Shown piece by piece: positions 8,380 to 16,744 of a DNA stretch of 64,000 bases. The first letter of the stretch is position 1; each line of letters begins with the position of its first letter. The stretch comes from Emticicia oligotrophica DSM 17448 (lineage in GTDB: Bacteria > Bacteroidota > Bacteroidia > Cytophagales > Spirosomataceae), in NCBI RefSeq assembly GCF_000263195.1, contig NC_018748.1, positions 3,472,001 to 3,536,000 of the forward strand. The letters run 5' to 3'. Position numbers and translations under genes: made by a program. The notes below the pieces were generated by a model. The model saw only the letters and a program-made list of their open reading frames with translations. It made no database searches and was not told where the DNA came from.

Positions 8380-9168
8380 TTAATTATTATCTTCGACGTT
8401 TTCGGTAGGTGCATTCCCCGCAATTTCTACATCAATAACGTCGCCAATATGGATTTTATTTCCTTCAGCTGATGGTCTTTGCTTGATAATTGTACCATCA
8501 GGATAACCATCAACTGGCCCTACATATCGTTTAGCGATGCCTAGATTTTGTCCAGAAAGTAATATTTCAGCTTCATCAGCTAGCATTCCAACTAAATTTG
8601 GTATTTCAACCATTTGGTCGCCAAGGCCATCTCCAACCACAAAAACTACGGTAGAACCTTTCGGAATCATGGTACCAGCTTTGACTTCCTTTCCATTAAA
8701 TTTAACTTTTAATACAGTATTTTCCTCTAATGCTGGAATAACTTCTGTTGTACCTGCCACTAAGCCAGCAGATAATAACTGATTTTTAGCACTTGATTCT
8801 GAACGCCCAAAAACATCTGGTAGTTTTACCATTGGTGCGGTTTCGCTGACAATCGTTAAATAGATTTTTCTCCCTTCTTTCACGCTTGACCCCGGTTTAG
8901 GAAATTGCGTAAGTATTGAGAGAGGTTTTGCTCCTGCTACGAAAGTACAATCACTCACTTCATAGTCAAGGTCTCTGTCATCGAGTGCTTTTTCCATTTC
9001 TTCGATGGACATACCTTTCAAATCAGGAACCGTAATCGATTGTCCATGATTAGTACTCCAAGGAAGATAAATAAAGAAAAAACTAAAGAAAAACACCAAA
9101 AATAAGGCAACGATTATGCCAATATGAACAACAATATCAGATTTTGAACTTGTACTAAATTTTGCCAT
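8380..9168 (-). CDS. Membrane-anchored PASTA domain protein
   Basis: 262 residues. One transmembrane helix (about residues 14-36, rich in V/L/F) is followed by three PASTA repeats at about 44-110, 113-182 and 188-252, each opening with a V/L-P-D/N-L/V-x-G-type motif (TVPDLKGMSIEEMEKAL, KLPDVFGRSESSAKNQL, EIPNLVGMLADEAEILL). PASTA domains bind muropeptides or beta-lactams in Ser/Thr kinases and PBPs. Here no kinase or transpeptidase domain is attached, which is the usual Bacteroidota form. The protein should face the periplasm and sense or scaffold peptidoglycan. It is the first gene of a possible run PASTA - T9SS cargo - rhodanese - nuoAB. Confidence 0.9.
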   Translation of the reverse strand: MAKFSTSSKSDIVVHIGIIVALFLVFFFSFFFIYLPWSTNHGQSITVPDLKGMSIEEMEKALDDRDLDYEVSDCTFVAGAKPLSILTQFPKPGSSVKEGRKIYLTIVSETAPMVKLPDVFGRSESSAKNQLLSAGLVAGTTEVIPALEENTVLKVKFNGKEVKAGTMIPKGSTVVFVVGDGLGDQMVEIPNLVGMLADEAEILLSGQNLGIAKRYVGPVDGYPDGTIIKQRPSAEGNKIHIGDVIDVEIAGNAPTENVEDNN

Positions 9169-9181
9169 TTTTTATGGATTT

Positions 9182-9222
9182 TGGAAAAATCTGACAGTTT
9201 CTGGATGAAGCTGTCAGATTTT
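9182..9222 (-). terminator. Rho-independent terminator after the peptide transporter gene
   Basis: Perfect 12-bp stem (9186-9197 with 9211-9222, AAAATCTGACAG arm) and a 13-nt loop, 51 bases past the transporter stop, with a T-rich run following on the minus strand. It separates the transporter from the PASTA gene. Confidence 0.8.
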
Positions 9223-9273
9223 AAAGAGAATATTCAGCAAAAAAAAGATATTTTATCGGAAATAACAAAGGTT

Positions 9274-10722
9274 TTATTTCACACCACCCATCCAATTTTT
9301 AATTGGTTTGTATAATACAATCATTACCAAGCCCGAAACTGCTCCGATTAAGAATACTTGATGAAATAAATCTGGCATGGCTGCTACGTTGCTTTCATCA
9401 AAATTACCTGCAAATAAACCTGCAATTAAATTACCTAGTGCGGCACCAACAAACCATAACCCCATTAACTGGCTGTAATATTTTTTAGGAGCTAACTTAG
9501 TATAAGAACTTAAACCCACTGGACTTATACATAATTCACCAAGGGTGTGGAACATATAAGTAATGCCTAGCCAACCAAGACCAGCCATAGAGCCGTCTAA
9601 TACTCTTTTGGCCGCTAAATACATGACAAAAAAGCCTAAACCCATTTGTAAGAGTCCTAAACCAAATTTAACGGGTACAGCAGGATTCAAGTTTTTACTA
9701 TTCAAATATACCCATAAGAAACCCATTGGTGCTGAGAAAATCAGGATAAACATTGAATTAGCATTTTGAAGCCATGAAGCAGGAAGTTGCATTCCTAAGA
9801 AATTACGGTCGGTGTGGCGGTCGGCAAAAATAGTTAGGGTAGTAGAGGCTTGCTCAAATCCTGACCAAAAAATTGAAATGCCAATAAATAAAATAAAAAG
9901 TACCCCCACTCTTTTCTTTTCAACAACGGTAAGAGAGGAATCTAAAAAACCAATATAAGCAAAGTAAAGAATGGTAATCGTAACGATGATGTATTTCATG
10001 TATTGTGCTAAAGAAATACTATCTAAAATGCCTGATACTAATAATACTCCAACTAATAAAAGTGCTGCAATCACTACATATAAATAGGTTAGCGATGATT
10101 TTTGTAATGGAGGATTCCCCACTTCTTTAAGATATTTTCCATTTACTCTAAAATTTATAACTCCAAAAAGCATGGCAAAAGCGGCAGCTCCAAAACCATA
10201 GTGCCAACCAACTTTTTCACCTAGATAACCTACGATAAACATCCCTAAAAATGCTCCGAGGTTAATACCTAAATAGAATATAGAAAAACCAGCATCTCTT
10301 TTGGCTCCGCCTTCTGGATACAATTCGCCAACAATTGAACTTATATTGGCTTTTAATAAGCCAGTTCCAATAGCAACGGTGGCTAAGCCCAAGAAAAATA
10401 TTTCGTTTGAACCTGGAATGGCTAAAATTAAGTGTCCACACATAATACAAATGGCACCATACCAAATTGCTTTCTTTTGTCCTAAGATATTATCAGCAAT
10501 CCATCCACCGGGTAATGTAAGAAGATATACAGAAGCCATGTAGAGGCCCATAATTGCTCCACCAGTTTTTTCGGGGAGCCCCAAAGCTCCTTCTTGAACG
10601 CCTTTAGTTAGGTATAAAAATAAGATGGCACGCATTCCATAGTAGGAAAAACGCTCCCACATTTCGGTGAGAAACAATACCATCAAGCCCATTGGATGGC
10701 CAAAAAAATTCTTTTCTTGCAT
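9274..10722 (-). CDS. POT/PTR2 family proton-coupled oligopeptide transporter
   Basis: 482 residues with about 12-14 transmembrane helices. The protein imports di- and tripeptides with protons across the inner membrane. Evidence: the family N-terminal signature EMWERFSYYGMRAIL (ExxER proton-coupling region, residues about 15-29), the loop GGWIADNILGQKKAI, and the PTR2 signature IFYLGINLGAF (about 148-158). Length is normal for bacterial Dtp-like members. It is monocistronic: it has its own exact promoter upstream (TAnnTTTG with a -33 TTG) and a terminator downstream. Confidence 0.93.
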   Translation of the reverse strand: MQEKNFFGHPMGLMVLFLTEMWERFSYYGMRAILFLYLTKGVQEGALGLPEKTGGAIMGLYMASVYLLTLPGGWIADNILGQKKAIWYGAICIMCGHLILAIPGSNEIFFLGLATVAIGTGLLKANISSIVGELYPEGGAKRDAGFSIFYLGINLGAFLGMFIVGYLGEKVGWHYGFGAAAFAMLFGVINFRVNGKYLKEVGNPPLQKSSLTYLYVVIAALLLVGVLLVSGILDSISLAQYMKYIIVTITILYFAYIGFLDSSLTVVEKKRVGVLFILFIGISIFWSGFEQASTTLTIFADRHTDRNFLGMQLPASWLQNANSMFILIFSAPMGFLWVYLNSKNLNPAVPVKFGLGLLQMGLGFFVMYLAAKRVLDGSMAGLGWLGITYMFHTLGELCISPVGLSSYTKLAPKKYYSQLMGLWFVGAALGNLIAGLFAGNFDESNVAAMPDLFHQVFLIGAVSGLVMIVLYKPIKNWMGGVK

Positions 10723-10767
10723 GTAAGGTTTAGTTTATTTGGTTAGAATAATTTATCAAGTGTATGC

Positions 10768-10799
10768 CAAAAGTAATGCCTATTTATCGAATATTCCAA
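10768..10799 (-). promoter_or_regulatory. Bacteroidota-type promoter of the peptide transporter
   Basis: On the minus strand an exact -7 element TACTTTTG (10775 down to 10768) is preceded by TTG (10799 to 10797) with 21 bases between, matching the Bacteroidota consensus TTG-N17-23-TAnnTTTG. The element lies about 45 bases upstream of the ATG. Confidence 0.7.
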
Positions 10800-10867
10800 A
10801 TCTTGCTGCAATCACTAACGCTTAAAAGTATAAAAATATATGAAAATGTGTAATTATATTATTGAAA

Positions 10868-10905
10868 AATAAAAAAGGTGATACAAATTCTATTGTATCA
10901 CCTTT
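10868..10905 (-). terminator. Rho-independent terminator after the desaturase gene
   Basis: Perfect 13-bp stem (10874-10886 with 10893-10905, core GGTGATACAA) and a 6-nt loop, followed by an A-run on plus, that is T-run on minus. It lies 60 bases past the desaturase stop. Confidence 0.85.
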
Positions 10906-10964
10906 CTAGTAATTCTAAGTAAATAACAGTTTTAATTTTGATGGATTTAGATTCTTGCGGAATC

Positions 10965-11711
10965 TTACATGTATTTTAAATCATTGTTGATTTTTAACTT
11001 AATAATATGAAGAGCATCTAAAATCTTAATTAATGGATACGTTGGGTCGAACTCATGCCATTTGAATCCAAAATTTGCTCTTCCGCCATATTTATGGTGG
11101 TTATTATGATATGATTCTCCCATCATTAATAAATCGAGTGGTAGAAGGTTTTTGGCAGTATCATCAACCTCAAAATTTACATAACCATATCGGTGGGCAT
11201 ACCAGTTGATAATTACACCATGAATAGGTCCCATTAAATAATGAATCGGCAATAGTAGGAACATCCACCAAGCGGTTGCAAATTTTATGTAAAAGAGCGT
11301 GTATAATACTCCCCAAGCGAGTCGGCAAATCCATAAGTCTCCAAGCCATTCCATAAATTTCCAATTCGGGACACCCTTTTTAAATTTTGCCTCTACTGAA
11401 TCTTGGTTATGCAAAATTCTATTATAAATCAATCTAGTTTTCCACATCATATCAAGGATTCCCTTTGAATAACTTGGTGAATGTGGGTCTTCTTCAGTGT
11501 CTGCGTGTGCATGATGCAATCGATGCATGATACCGTAGGCTCTCGGACTTAAAAAAGAAGAGCCTTGGGCAATAAACGTAAGTATGTAAAATACTTTCTC
11601 CCACGATTTGCTCATCGTAAACATTTGATGCGAAGCATAGCGATGAAGAAAGAAGGTTTGCATTAATATTGAGAAATACCAGTGCAATACAAAAAAACCT
11701 AAAATAATCAT
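10965..11711 (-). CDS. Acyl-CoA/fatty acid desaturase
   Basis: 248 residues. A membrane di-iron enzyme that inserts a double bond into acyl chains. The three histidine boxes are all present: HRYASH near residue 24, HRLHHAHADTEEDPH near 64-78, and ESYHNNHHKYGG near 202-213. Hydrophobic helices at about residues 1-20, 120-160 hold it in the membrane. It is slightly shorter than OLE1-type enzymes but usual for the compact Bacteroidota form. Transcribed alone from a promoter with an exact -7 element and ended by a strong terminator. Such genes often respond to cold, but no thermosensor is visible here. Confidence 0.93.
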   Translation of the reverse strand: MIILGFFVLHWYFSILMQTFFLHRYASHQMFTMSKSWEKVFYILTFIAQGSSFLSPRAYGIMHRLHHAHADTEEDPHSPSYSKGILDMMWKTRLIYNRILHNQDSVEAKFKKGVPNWKFMEWLGDLWICRLAWGVLYTLFYIKFATAWWMFLLLPIHYLMGPIHGVIINWYAHRYGYVNFEVDDTAKNLLPLDLLMMGESYHNNHHKYGGRANFGFKWHEFDPTYPLIKILDALHIIKLKINNDLKYM

Positions 11712-11741
11712 TTGATAATTCTATTTGTAACAATTGAGCTA

Positions 11742-11768
11742 CAAAATTAGTACGGACTTTAGAGTCAA
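11742..11768 (-). promoter_or_regulatory. Probable promoter of the desaturase gene
   Basis: Exact -7 element TAATTTTG on the minus strand (11749 to 11742), 30 bases upstream of the ATG. A TTG (11768 to 11766) lies 16 bases upstream of it, one short of the usual spacing range, so the -33 assignment is less certain than the -7. Confidence 0.55.
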
Positions 11769-12049
11769 ATTATGATATACGTCAGGTTTTATGTATTCTT
11801 CTGCAATATTGTTGCATTTTTTTTGATTGGTTTTTCTTGTGTTTTTCTAATATTTTCTCTCTCAACTTTTAAATAATTTATTACTGAATGATACTGAATT
11901 TCAATTTGCTTTCTGTGCCAATGTATTTCATATCAAATTTTAGAGTCTTTTTTAAGACTTTCTTCTTTGATTTGAATACAAAATGTCATAGTTAAAAATT
12001 GTATTATTTTAATAAATTAAAATTTTAAGCGAAATTTCGCTAAAAATAT
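11769..12049. other. AT-rich divergent intergenic region, no gene seen
   Basis: Lies between the desaturase and fbp promoters, which face away from each other. The whole gap between the two start codons is 397 bases. No open frame with coding character and no stable hairpin was seen; homopolymeric T and A runs dominate. Confidence 0.5.
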
Positions 12050-12080
12050 TTGTTTCGCATTTTTTTGTTAAATACATTTG
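12050..12080 (+). promoter_or_regulatory. Bacteroidota-type promoter of fbp
   Basis: TTG at 12050-12052 and an exact -7 element TACATTTG at 12073-12080, 20 bases between them. This is a full match to TTG-N17-23-TAnnTTTG and lies 28 bases upstream of the fbp ATG. Confidence 0.75.
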
Positions 12081-12108
12081 TGCTATGATTCGCTCATAAA
12101 ACCAAAAC

Positions 12109-13101
12109 ATGACTAAACAAGAAACACTTGCAATGCCTGTTGGCGTAACCTTAGACCGCTTCATTAAGCGTCAGCAGAGTGCTATGCCATTTGCCTCGGG
12201 AGAATTATCTCAGTTATTGAGAGATATTGCCCTTGCAGGAAAAATTATCAATCGTGAAATAAACCGTGCAGGTTTAGTTGATATAACAGGAGCTTTTGGA
12301 AGCCAAAATGTACAGGGAGAAGAGCAACAAAAACTTGATGTAGTAGCTGATATCCGCTTTTTAAGAGCATTGAAGAATGGGGGTGAAGTGTGTGCAATAA
12401 TTACTGAAGAATCAGATGAAATTATTTATACCGACAACGATGAAGGGAAATATGTTGTAGCCATTGACCCACTCGATGGTTCGTCGAATATTGATGTGAA
12501 TGTTTCTATTGGAACTATTTTTTCAATTTATCGACGTACAAGTCCAATCGGTACTCGGGCTACATTGGAAGACTTTATGCAAGGAGGCAGAAACCAAGTA
12601 GCGGCAGGTTATATTCTTTATGGCTCTTCAACTATTTTGGTTTATACAACCGGACAAGGCGTAAATGCTTTTACTTATGAAAATTCTTTAGGCGAGTTTT
12701 TCCTTTCGCACAAAGACATTGTAAGTCCAGAAAATGGAGCTATTTACTCCGTAAATGAAGGTAATTATAATGATTTTGTGAGTGGTGCAAGAGCATATAT
12801 TGTGAATTGCAGAATGAAAGAATATTCGGGTAGATATATTGGTTCATTAGTTGGTGATTTTCACAGGAATTTATTGAAGGGGGGCATTTATTTATATCCA
12901 GCATCAAAAAAGTATCCAAAAGGTAAGCTTAGATTGCTATATGAGTGTTATCCATTGGCATTTTTAGCCGAACAAGCAGGTGCTACATCGACCGATGGTT
13001 ATCAGAATGTGTTAGATATAGAACCTAATTCTTTACACCAAAGAAGTCCATTTTATGTGGGTGCTAAAGAAATGGTTAATGAGTTATTACTTCATTTTTA
13101 A
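12109..13101 (+). CDS. fbp: Class 1 fructose-1,6-bisphosphatase
   Basis: 330 residues. Hydrolyses fructose 1,6-bisphosphate to fructose 6-phosphate, the committed step of gluconeogenesis, in the cytosol. The metal-binding and catalytic motifs of the class 1 family are intact: [10 protein letters not shown] with the paired glutamates at about residues 100-101, and the diagnostic [12 protein letters not shown] at 118-129. The substrate-binding [20 protein letters not shown] region is near residues 245-264. Length is normal. Its own promoter is complete, and the next gene, pckA, is the other gluconeogenic control enzyme. Confidence 0.97.
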   Translation: MTKQETLAMPVGVTLDRFIKRQQSAMPFASGELSQLLRDIALAGKIINREINRAGLVDITGAFGSQNVQGEEQQKLDVVADIRFLRALKNGGEVCAIITEESDEIIYTDNDEGKYVVAIDPLDGSSNIDVNVSIGTIFSIYRRTSPIGTRATLEDFMQGGRNQVAAGYILYGSSTILVYTTGQGVNAFTYENSLGEFFLSHKDIVSPENGAIYSVNEGNYNDFVSGARAYIVNCRMKEYSGRYIGSLVGDFHRNLLKGGIYLYPASKKYPKGKLRLLYECYPLAFLAEQAGATSTDGYQNVLDIEPNSLHQRSPFYVGAKEMVNELLLHF

Positions 13102-13235
13102 ATGTTTTTAAGTGAAAGAAACTTCTATTGAATTACTGATAATCAGCTAATTGTATGATTAATGTCATGTCAAAAGAAGTTTAAAGTTTGTTATTTAGTT
13201 GTCAATTACACTTCATCAATATAAAAACTAAAATA

Positions 13236-14822
13236 ATGGAACTTTTAACAGAAGTTGCTCCAACAAAATTAGCTTTAAAAGCTAAACAAGTATTTTTTAA
13301 TCTAAGCCCAGCTGAGCTGATAGAAGCCGCCATTATAAATGGGGAAGGTGTACTTACTGACACAGGGGCTTTGATGTGCGATACTGGAAAATTTACAGGT
13401 CGTTCGCCCAAAGATAAGTTTTTGGTTTGCGATGAAAAAACTGAAAATACCGTTTGGTGGGGAGATGTAAATTTTAAGTTTTCGCCCGAAAAATTTGATG
13501 CTTTACTCAATAAAATGCTCGTATTCCTTGAAGAAAAGCGAGTTTATGTTCGTCAAGCATTTGCTGGAGCAAATTCTCAGTATCGTTTAAGTCTCGAAAT
13601 AATCAATACTCAGGCATGGCATAATTTATTCTGCAATAATATGTTTATTCGTCCAACTCAAAATGAATTGGAAAACTTTAATGCAGATTTTACTATAATT
13701 TGTATTCCTGAATTTGAGGCAGACCCTGCCGTTGATGGAACTCGTCAAGCAAACTTTACGATAGTTGATATGAGTCGTCGTATATTGCTTATCGGTGGAA
13801 CTGGATATGCCGGAGAAATGAAAAAGGGAATTTTTACTGTACTCAACTATTTATTACCACAGGAAAATGAGGTTTTATCGATGCATTGCTCTGCAAATAT
13901 TGGTGAGCAAGGAGATACTGCAATTTTCTTTGGTTTATCAGGAACAGGAAAAACAACACTCTCGGCAGACCCTAATCGAGGTTTGATTGGCGATGACGAA
14001 CATGGGTGGTCGGAAACTGGTGTCTTTAACTTTGAGGGTGGTTGCTATGCAAAGGTAATAGACCTGAGCCGTGAAAAAGAACCTGAGATTTTTGATGCCG
14101 TTCGCTATGGCTCTATTGTTGAAAATACAAGATTCATTAATGGAACTCGTACTGTAGATTACCACAATAATTCAGTCACAGAAAATACACGTACGGCATA
14201 TCCAATTCATTATATTCCGAATGCTGTTGAGCCTTCGCTCGGAGGAATTCCAAAAAATATCTTTTTCCTTACTTATGATGCTTTTGGGGTTTTACCTCCC
14301 ATTTCAAAACTGACAGTTGGACAAGCGATGTATCATTTCATTTCTGGATATACCTCTAAAGTAGCAGGTACAGAAATGGGTGTGAAGGAGCCACAAGCAA
14401 CATTTTCGGCTTGTTTTGGAGCAGCATTTTTGCCACTTCATCCAACTAAATATGCTTCTTTATTGGGTGAGAAAATTCACCATAATAAAGTAAATGTGTG
14501 GTTGATTAATACAGGTATGACAGGCGGAAGTTATGGTACTGGTACTCGTATGAAATTATCGAATACAAGAGCGATGATTACGGCCGCTTTAAACGGTGAT
14601 TTAAGTAAAGTTTCTTATACAAGGCACCCAATTTTTGGAGTGATGATTCCTGAAAATTGCCCGTATGTTGTTTCAGAAATCTTGAATCCAAGAAGCACTT
14701 GGGCAGATAAAGAGGCTTATGATGCCACAGCCCAAAAATTGGCCGATATGTTTGAACAGAATTTCAAAAAATACGCAGACTTTGCCGATGATGAAATTTT
14801 AGCAGGAGCACCAGTCAATTAA
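13236..14822 (+). CDS. pckA: ATP-dependent phosphoenolpyruvate carboxykinase
   Basis: 528 residues from the ATG at 13236 (MELLTEVAPTKLALKAK). The frame extends 48 bases further upstream, but that extension has no family resemblance. The enzyme converts oxaloacetate and ATP to PEP, CO2 and ADP. Motifs: RSPKDKF substrate loop (about residues 56-62), kinase-1a P-loop GLSGTGKTT (233-241), and the metal-binding kinase-2 region LIGDDEHGW (about 250-258). The ATP-specific form is shown by the P-loop type and by length. It follows fbp by 134 bases, so the two gluconeogenic genes may be expressed together, and it ends in a strong terminator. Confidence 0.97.
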   Translation: MELLTEVAPTKLALKAKQVFFNLSPAELIEAAIINGEGVLTDTGALMCDTGKFTGRSPKDKFLVCDEKTENTVWWGDVNFKFSPEKFDALLNKMLVFLEEKRVYVRQAFAGANSQYRLSLEIINTQAWHNLFCNNMFIRPTQNELENFNADFTIICIPEFEADPAVDGTRQANFTIVDMSRRILLIGGTGYAGEMKKGIFTVLNYLLPQENEVLSMHCSANIGEQGDTAIFFGLSGTGKTTLSADPNRGLIGDDEHGWSETGVFNFEGGCYAKVIDLSREKEPEIFDAVRYGSIVENTRFINGTRTVDYHNNSVTENTRTAYPIHYIPNAVEPSLGGIPKNIFFLTYDAFGVLPPISKLTVGQAMYHFISGYTSKVAGTEMGVKEPQATFSACFGAAFLPLHPTKYASLLGEKIHHNKVNVWLINTGMTGGSYGTGTRMKLSNTRAMITAALNGDLSKVSYTRHPIFGVMIPENCPYVVSEILNPRSTWADKEAYDATAQKLADMFEQNFKKYADFADDEILAGAPVN

Positions 14823-14943
14823 AAATGCAATAGAAAATGTTTTAAGGTTAAATAAATGCGATGCTGATAGACTCAGTAGGTTAGAAAAAATAAGTATTAA
14901 GGTTGAATAGATTTTAATTTTGCTTAGAATCTAAGGTTAAAAT

Positions 14944-14969
14944 GCCCTGCTAATAGCGGGGCTTTTTTT
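14944..14969 (+). terminator. Rho-independent terminator after pckA
   Basis: Eight-base GC-rich stem (14944-14951 with 14955-14962, one G-T pair), 3-nt loop, then seven T. It lies 121 bases after the pckA stop; the stretch between has no gene. Confidence 0.85.
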
Positions 14970-15071
14970 GTTTGATACTTTATTAAGTTTGCAGTTTTAA
15001 TTTTTTCATTTTATACATAATCTTTATATTGCGGTGTACTTCTGTATTTAATCAAAAATCAACCAAAAACT

Positions 15072-15587
15072 ATGAAAATATTTATCCCTGTGTTATTGCT
15101 ATTTATTGGGGTGAGCTCATTCATGTCAATGAGTAAATCATCAGAAACAGTTCAAGTAAAAACTGTATTGAAAGATACACTTATGCTTGACCGTGAAAAA
15201 TATATTACAAAACTCAAAGATTCTTTAAAAGGAAAAGAGTCGATGGTAGCTGATTCAGTCTTTAAAAATATTAAATCTCTAAAAGGGAAATCGGTTGAAC
15301 AAGTATTGAGCATCATGAATAACTGGGGCCATGCTTTAGGTGTAACTTGTAAGTTTTGTCATGATGTAAATGATTGGACTTCAGAAAAGAGCCGTAATCA
15401 CTTACGTACAAGAGAAATGATTGTGATGAACGACCGCCTAAATCGTGAATTGCTTTCTCAGATGAAAGGCTTCCGTCAGCCAGTTACAATGGGTTGTATT
15501 TCTTGTCATAATGAAATGAAAGAACCCCCACACGATGGTCCACGCCCGCAAGGCCCACGCCAACGCCCTGAAGGTGCAAAAAATTAA
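15072..15587 (+). CDS. Exported c-type cytochrome of the photosynthetic reaction-centre cytochrome c-like family
   Basis: 171 residues. N-terminal signal sequence (MKIFIPVLLLFIGVSSFMS), so periplasmic. Two haem-attachment motifs are present: CKFCH at 93-97 and CISCH at 142-146. The spacing and the segment MNNWGHALGVTCKFCHDVND resemble half of the tetrahaem reaction-centre cytochrome subunit family, which occurs widely as short dihaem proteins in non-phototrophic Bacteroidota. The conserved methionine and histidine before the first motif may be axial ligands. A proline- and arginine-rich tail follows the second haem. It stands alone between terminators; its electron partners cannot be inferred. 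Confidence 0.85.
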   Translation: MKIFIPVLLLFIGVSSFMSMSKSSETVQVKTVLKDTLMLDREKYITKLKDSLKGKESMVADSVFKNIKSLKGKSVEQVLSIMNNWGHALGVTCKFCHDVNDWTSEKSRNHLRTREMIVMNDRLNRELLSQMKGFRQPVTMGCISCHNEMKEPPHDGPRPQGPRQRPEGAKN

Positions 15588-15629
15588 TATATTTCGATAA
15601 TAAATTAATATTTGCTTATAAATTTCCAG

Positions 15630-15661
15630 ACGTGATAGAATAAACTCTATCACGTTTTTTT
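15630..15661 (+). terminator. Rho-independent terminator after the cytochrome gene
   Basis: Perfect 10-bp stem (15630-15639 with 15646-15655, arm ACGTGATAGA), 6-nt loop, then a T-run to 15661. It lies 42 bases past the stop codon. Confidence 0.85.
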
Positions 15662-15699
15662 GTACTAAATATTTAAGGATTAGTCAATTTTGAAAAAAA

Positions 15700-15743
15700 A
15701 CTATGAAAATAGTTTTAAAACTAAAAACTTAGTTATATATTTA
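15700..15743 (+). promoter_or_regulatory. Candidate BlaI-type operator pair and promoter
   Basis: Two copies of ACTA-N6-TAGT (15700-15713 and 15720-15733) start exactly 20 bases apart, two helical turns. They directly precede TATATTTA (15736-15743), which matches seven of eight positions of the -7 element. Dimeric BlaI/MecI repressors bind dyads of this size next to their own promoter, so autorepression is likely. The dyad sequence itself is inferred to be the site; it has not been compared with other genomes. Confidence 0.55.
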
Positions 15744-15766
15744 CATCAGGAAAATTTACCAAGAAA

Positions 15767-16144
15767 ATGGAATTAAGAGAATTAACACGTGCCGAAGAAG
15801 AAGTCATGCAAATTATGTGGGAAATAGAGCCAGTCTTTGTGAAAGATATTTTGGAATATTTCCCAGAGCCTAAACCTGCCTATAATACAGTTTCAACGAT
15901 TGTCAGAATTTTGGAGCAAAAAGGTTTTGTTGGGCACAAGGCATACGGCAAAACGCACCAATATTACTCCCTTATAAGTAAAGAACAATATAAATCTTTT
16001 GCTACCGGCAAATTGATGGAGAGTTATTTTGAAAACTCAGTAGAGGAAATGTTTTCGTTTTTTGTGCGTGAAAAAAAGATTGATATGAAAGAGGCCGATG
16101 AAATTCTAAAAATGATTGATAAAATGAAAAACTCTAATCAATAG
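15767..16144 (+). CDS. BlaI/MecI/CopY family transcriptional repressor
   Basis: 125 residues. A winged-helix DNA-binding domain fills residues about 3-80 (ELTRAEEEVMQIMWEIEPVFV, then PAYNTVSTIVRILEQKGFV as recognition helix and wing), followed by a C-terminal dimerisation helix region. Family members repress their operon until a membrane protease of the BlaR1 type cleaves them. The cognate M56 protease gene lies two genes downstream, after a TonB-domain gene, so this is a complete BlaI-BlaR-like signalling unit. Paired dyads upstream of the start are the probable operator. What it senses in Bacteroidota is unknown; there is no beta-lactamase here. Confidence 0.9.
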   Translation: MELRELTRAEEEVMQIMWEIEPVFVKDILEYFPEPKPAYNTVSTIVRILEQKGFVGHKAYGKTHQYYSLISKEQYKSFATGKLMESYFENSVEEMFSFFVREKKIDMKEADEILKMIDKMKNSNQ

Positions 16145-16291
16145 TTAGCGTTGGTAGACTTTAGAATTAAGCCCTTTCTGCTGAAAATTTTATATTTCTA
16201 TGATATAGACAAGTAAGTTCTTGTTGATTATAAACTATTTATCAAATTAGTATATCAATTTTTTATTCCAACTCTTTCTTAAAAATAAATT

Positions 16292-16690
16292 ATGAAAAAG
16301 CTATTCTCAATTTTTGTATTTGGCTTAATCGCCAATTTCGTGCAAGCACAAAATATAGAACCCGTTTATGAAAAAGTTGATGCCATGGCCGAATTTCCGG
16401 GAGGTATAACTGAAATGATTAATTTTATTGGTCAGAATCTGAAATACCCCAAGCCCGCCGCTCGTGCCAATGTAACAGGGAAAGTATTTGTCAAGATGAT
16501 TATCGAGAAAGATGGTTCTATTTCATCTCCCAAAATCGTAAAGGGTATTGGTTTTGGTTGCGATGAAGAAGTAATGCGTGTCGTTGGATTGATGCCTAAA
16601 TGGTCAGCTGCTCGATTAGATGGTAAAGTAGTTAGATCTTCAATGGTAATGCCCGTAATGTTTGCTTTAGACCATAAAAAATCAAAATGA
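16292..16690 (+). CDS. Stand-alone exported TonB C-terminal domain protein
   Basis: 132 residues. Signal peptide (MKKLFSIFVFGLIANFVQAQ), then a single TonB C-terminal domain (about residues 32-128) with PGGITEMINFIGQNLKYP, GKVFVKMIIEKDGS and KGIGFGCDEE. It lacks the transmembrane anchor and proline-rich spacer of a true TonB, so it should be free in the periplasm and cannot by itself transmit ExbBD energy. The domain is closely similar to one inside the following BlaR-like protein (shared NLxYPxPAxRANVxGKVFVK and KGIGFGCDEE), so one is probably a duplicate of the other. It sits between blaI and blaR-like genes and is likely in their operon. Confidence 0.85.
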   Translation: MKKLFSIFVFGLIANFVQAQNIEPVYEKVDAMAEFPGGITEMINFIGQNLKYPKPAARANVTGKVFVKMIIEKDGSISSPKIVKGIGFGCDEEVMRVVGLMPKWSAARLDGKVVRSSMVMPVMFALDHKKSK

Positions 16691-16744
16691 AACCATAGAG
16701 TCTTTGATTGAAAGGCTATATAGTTTACAAATTCTCCGCAGACT

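Noticed and set aside
8364-8423. Longer start of the T9SS cargo protein overlapping the PASTA gene
   Set aside because: It would bury the signal peptide behind 20 residues; the ATG at 8361-8363 gives a proper leader and no overlap.
13188-13235. N-terminal extension of PckA
   Set aside because: The added residues have no resemblance to the family and the ATG at 13236 gives the normal start.
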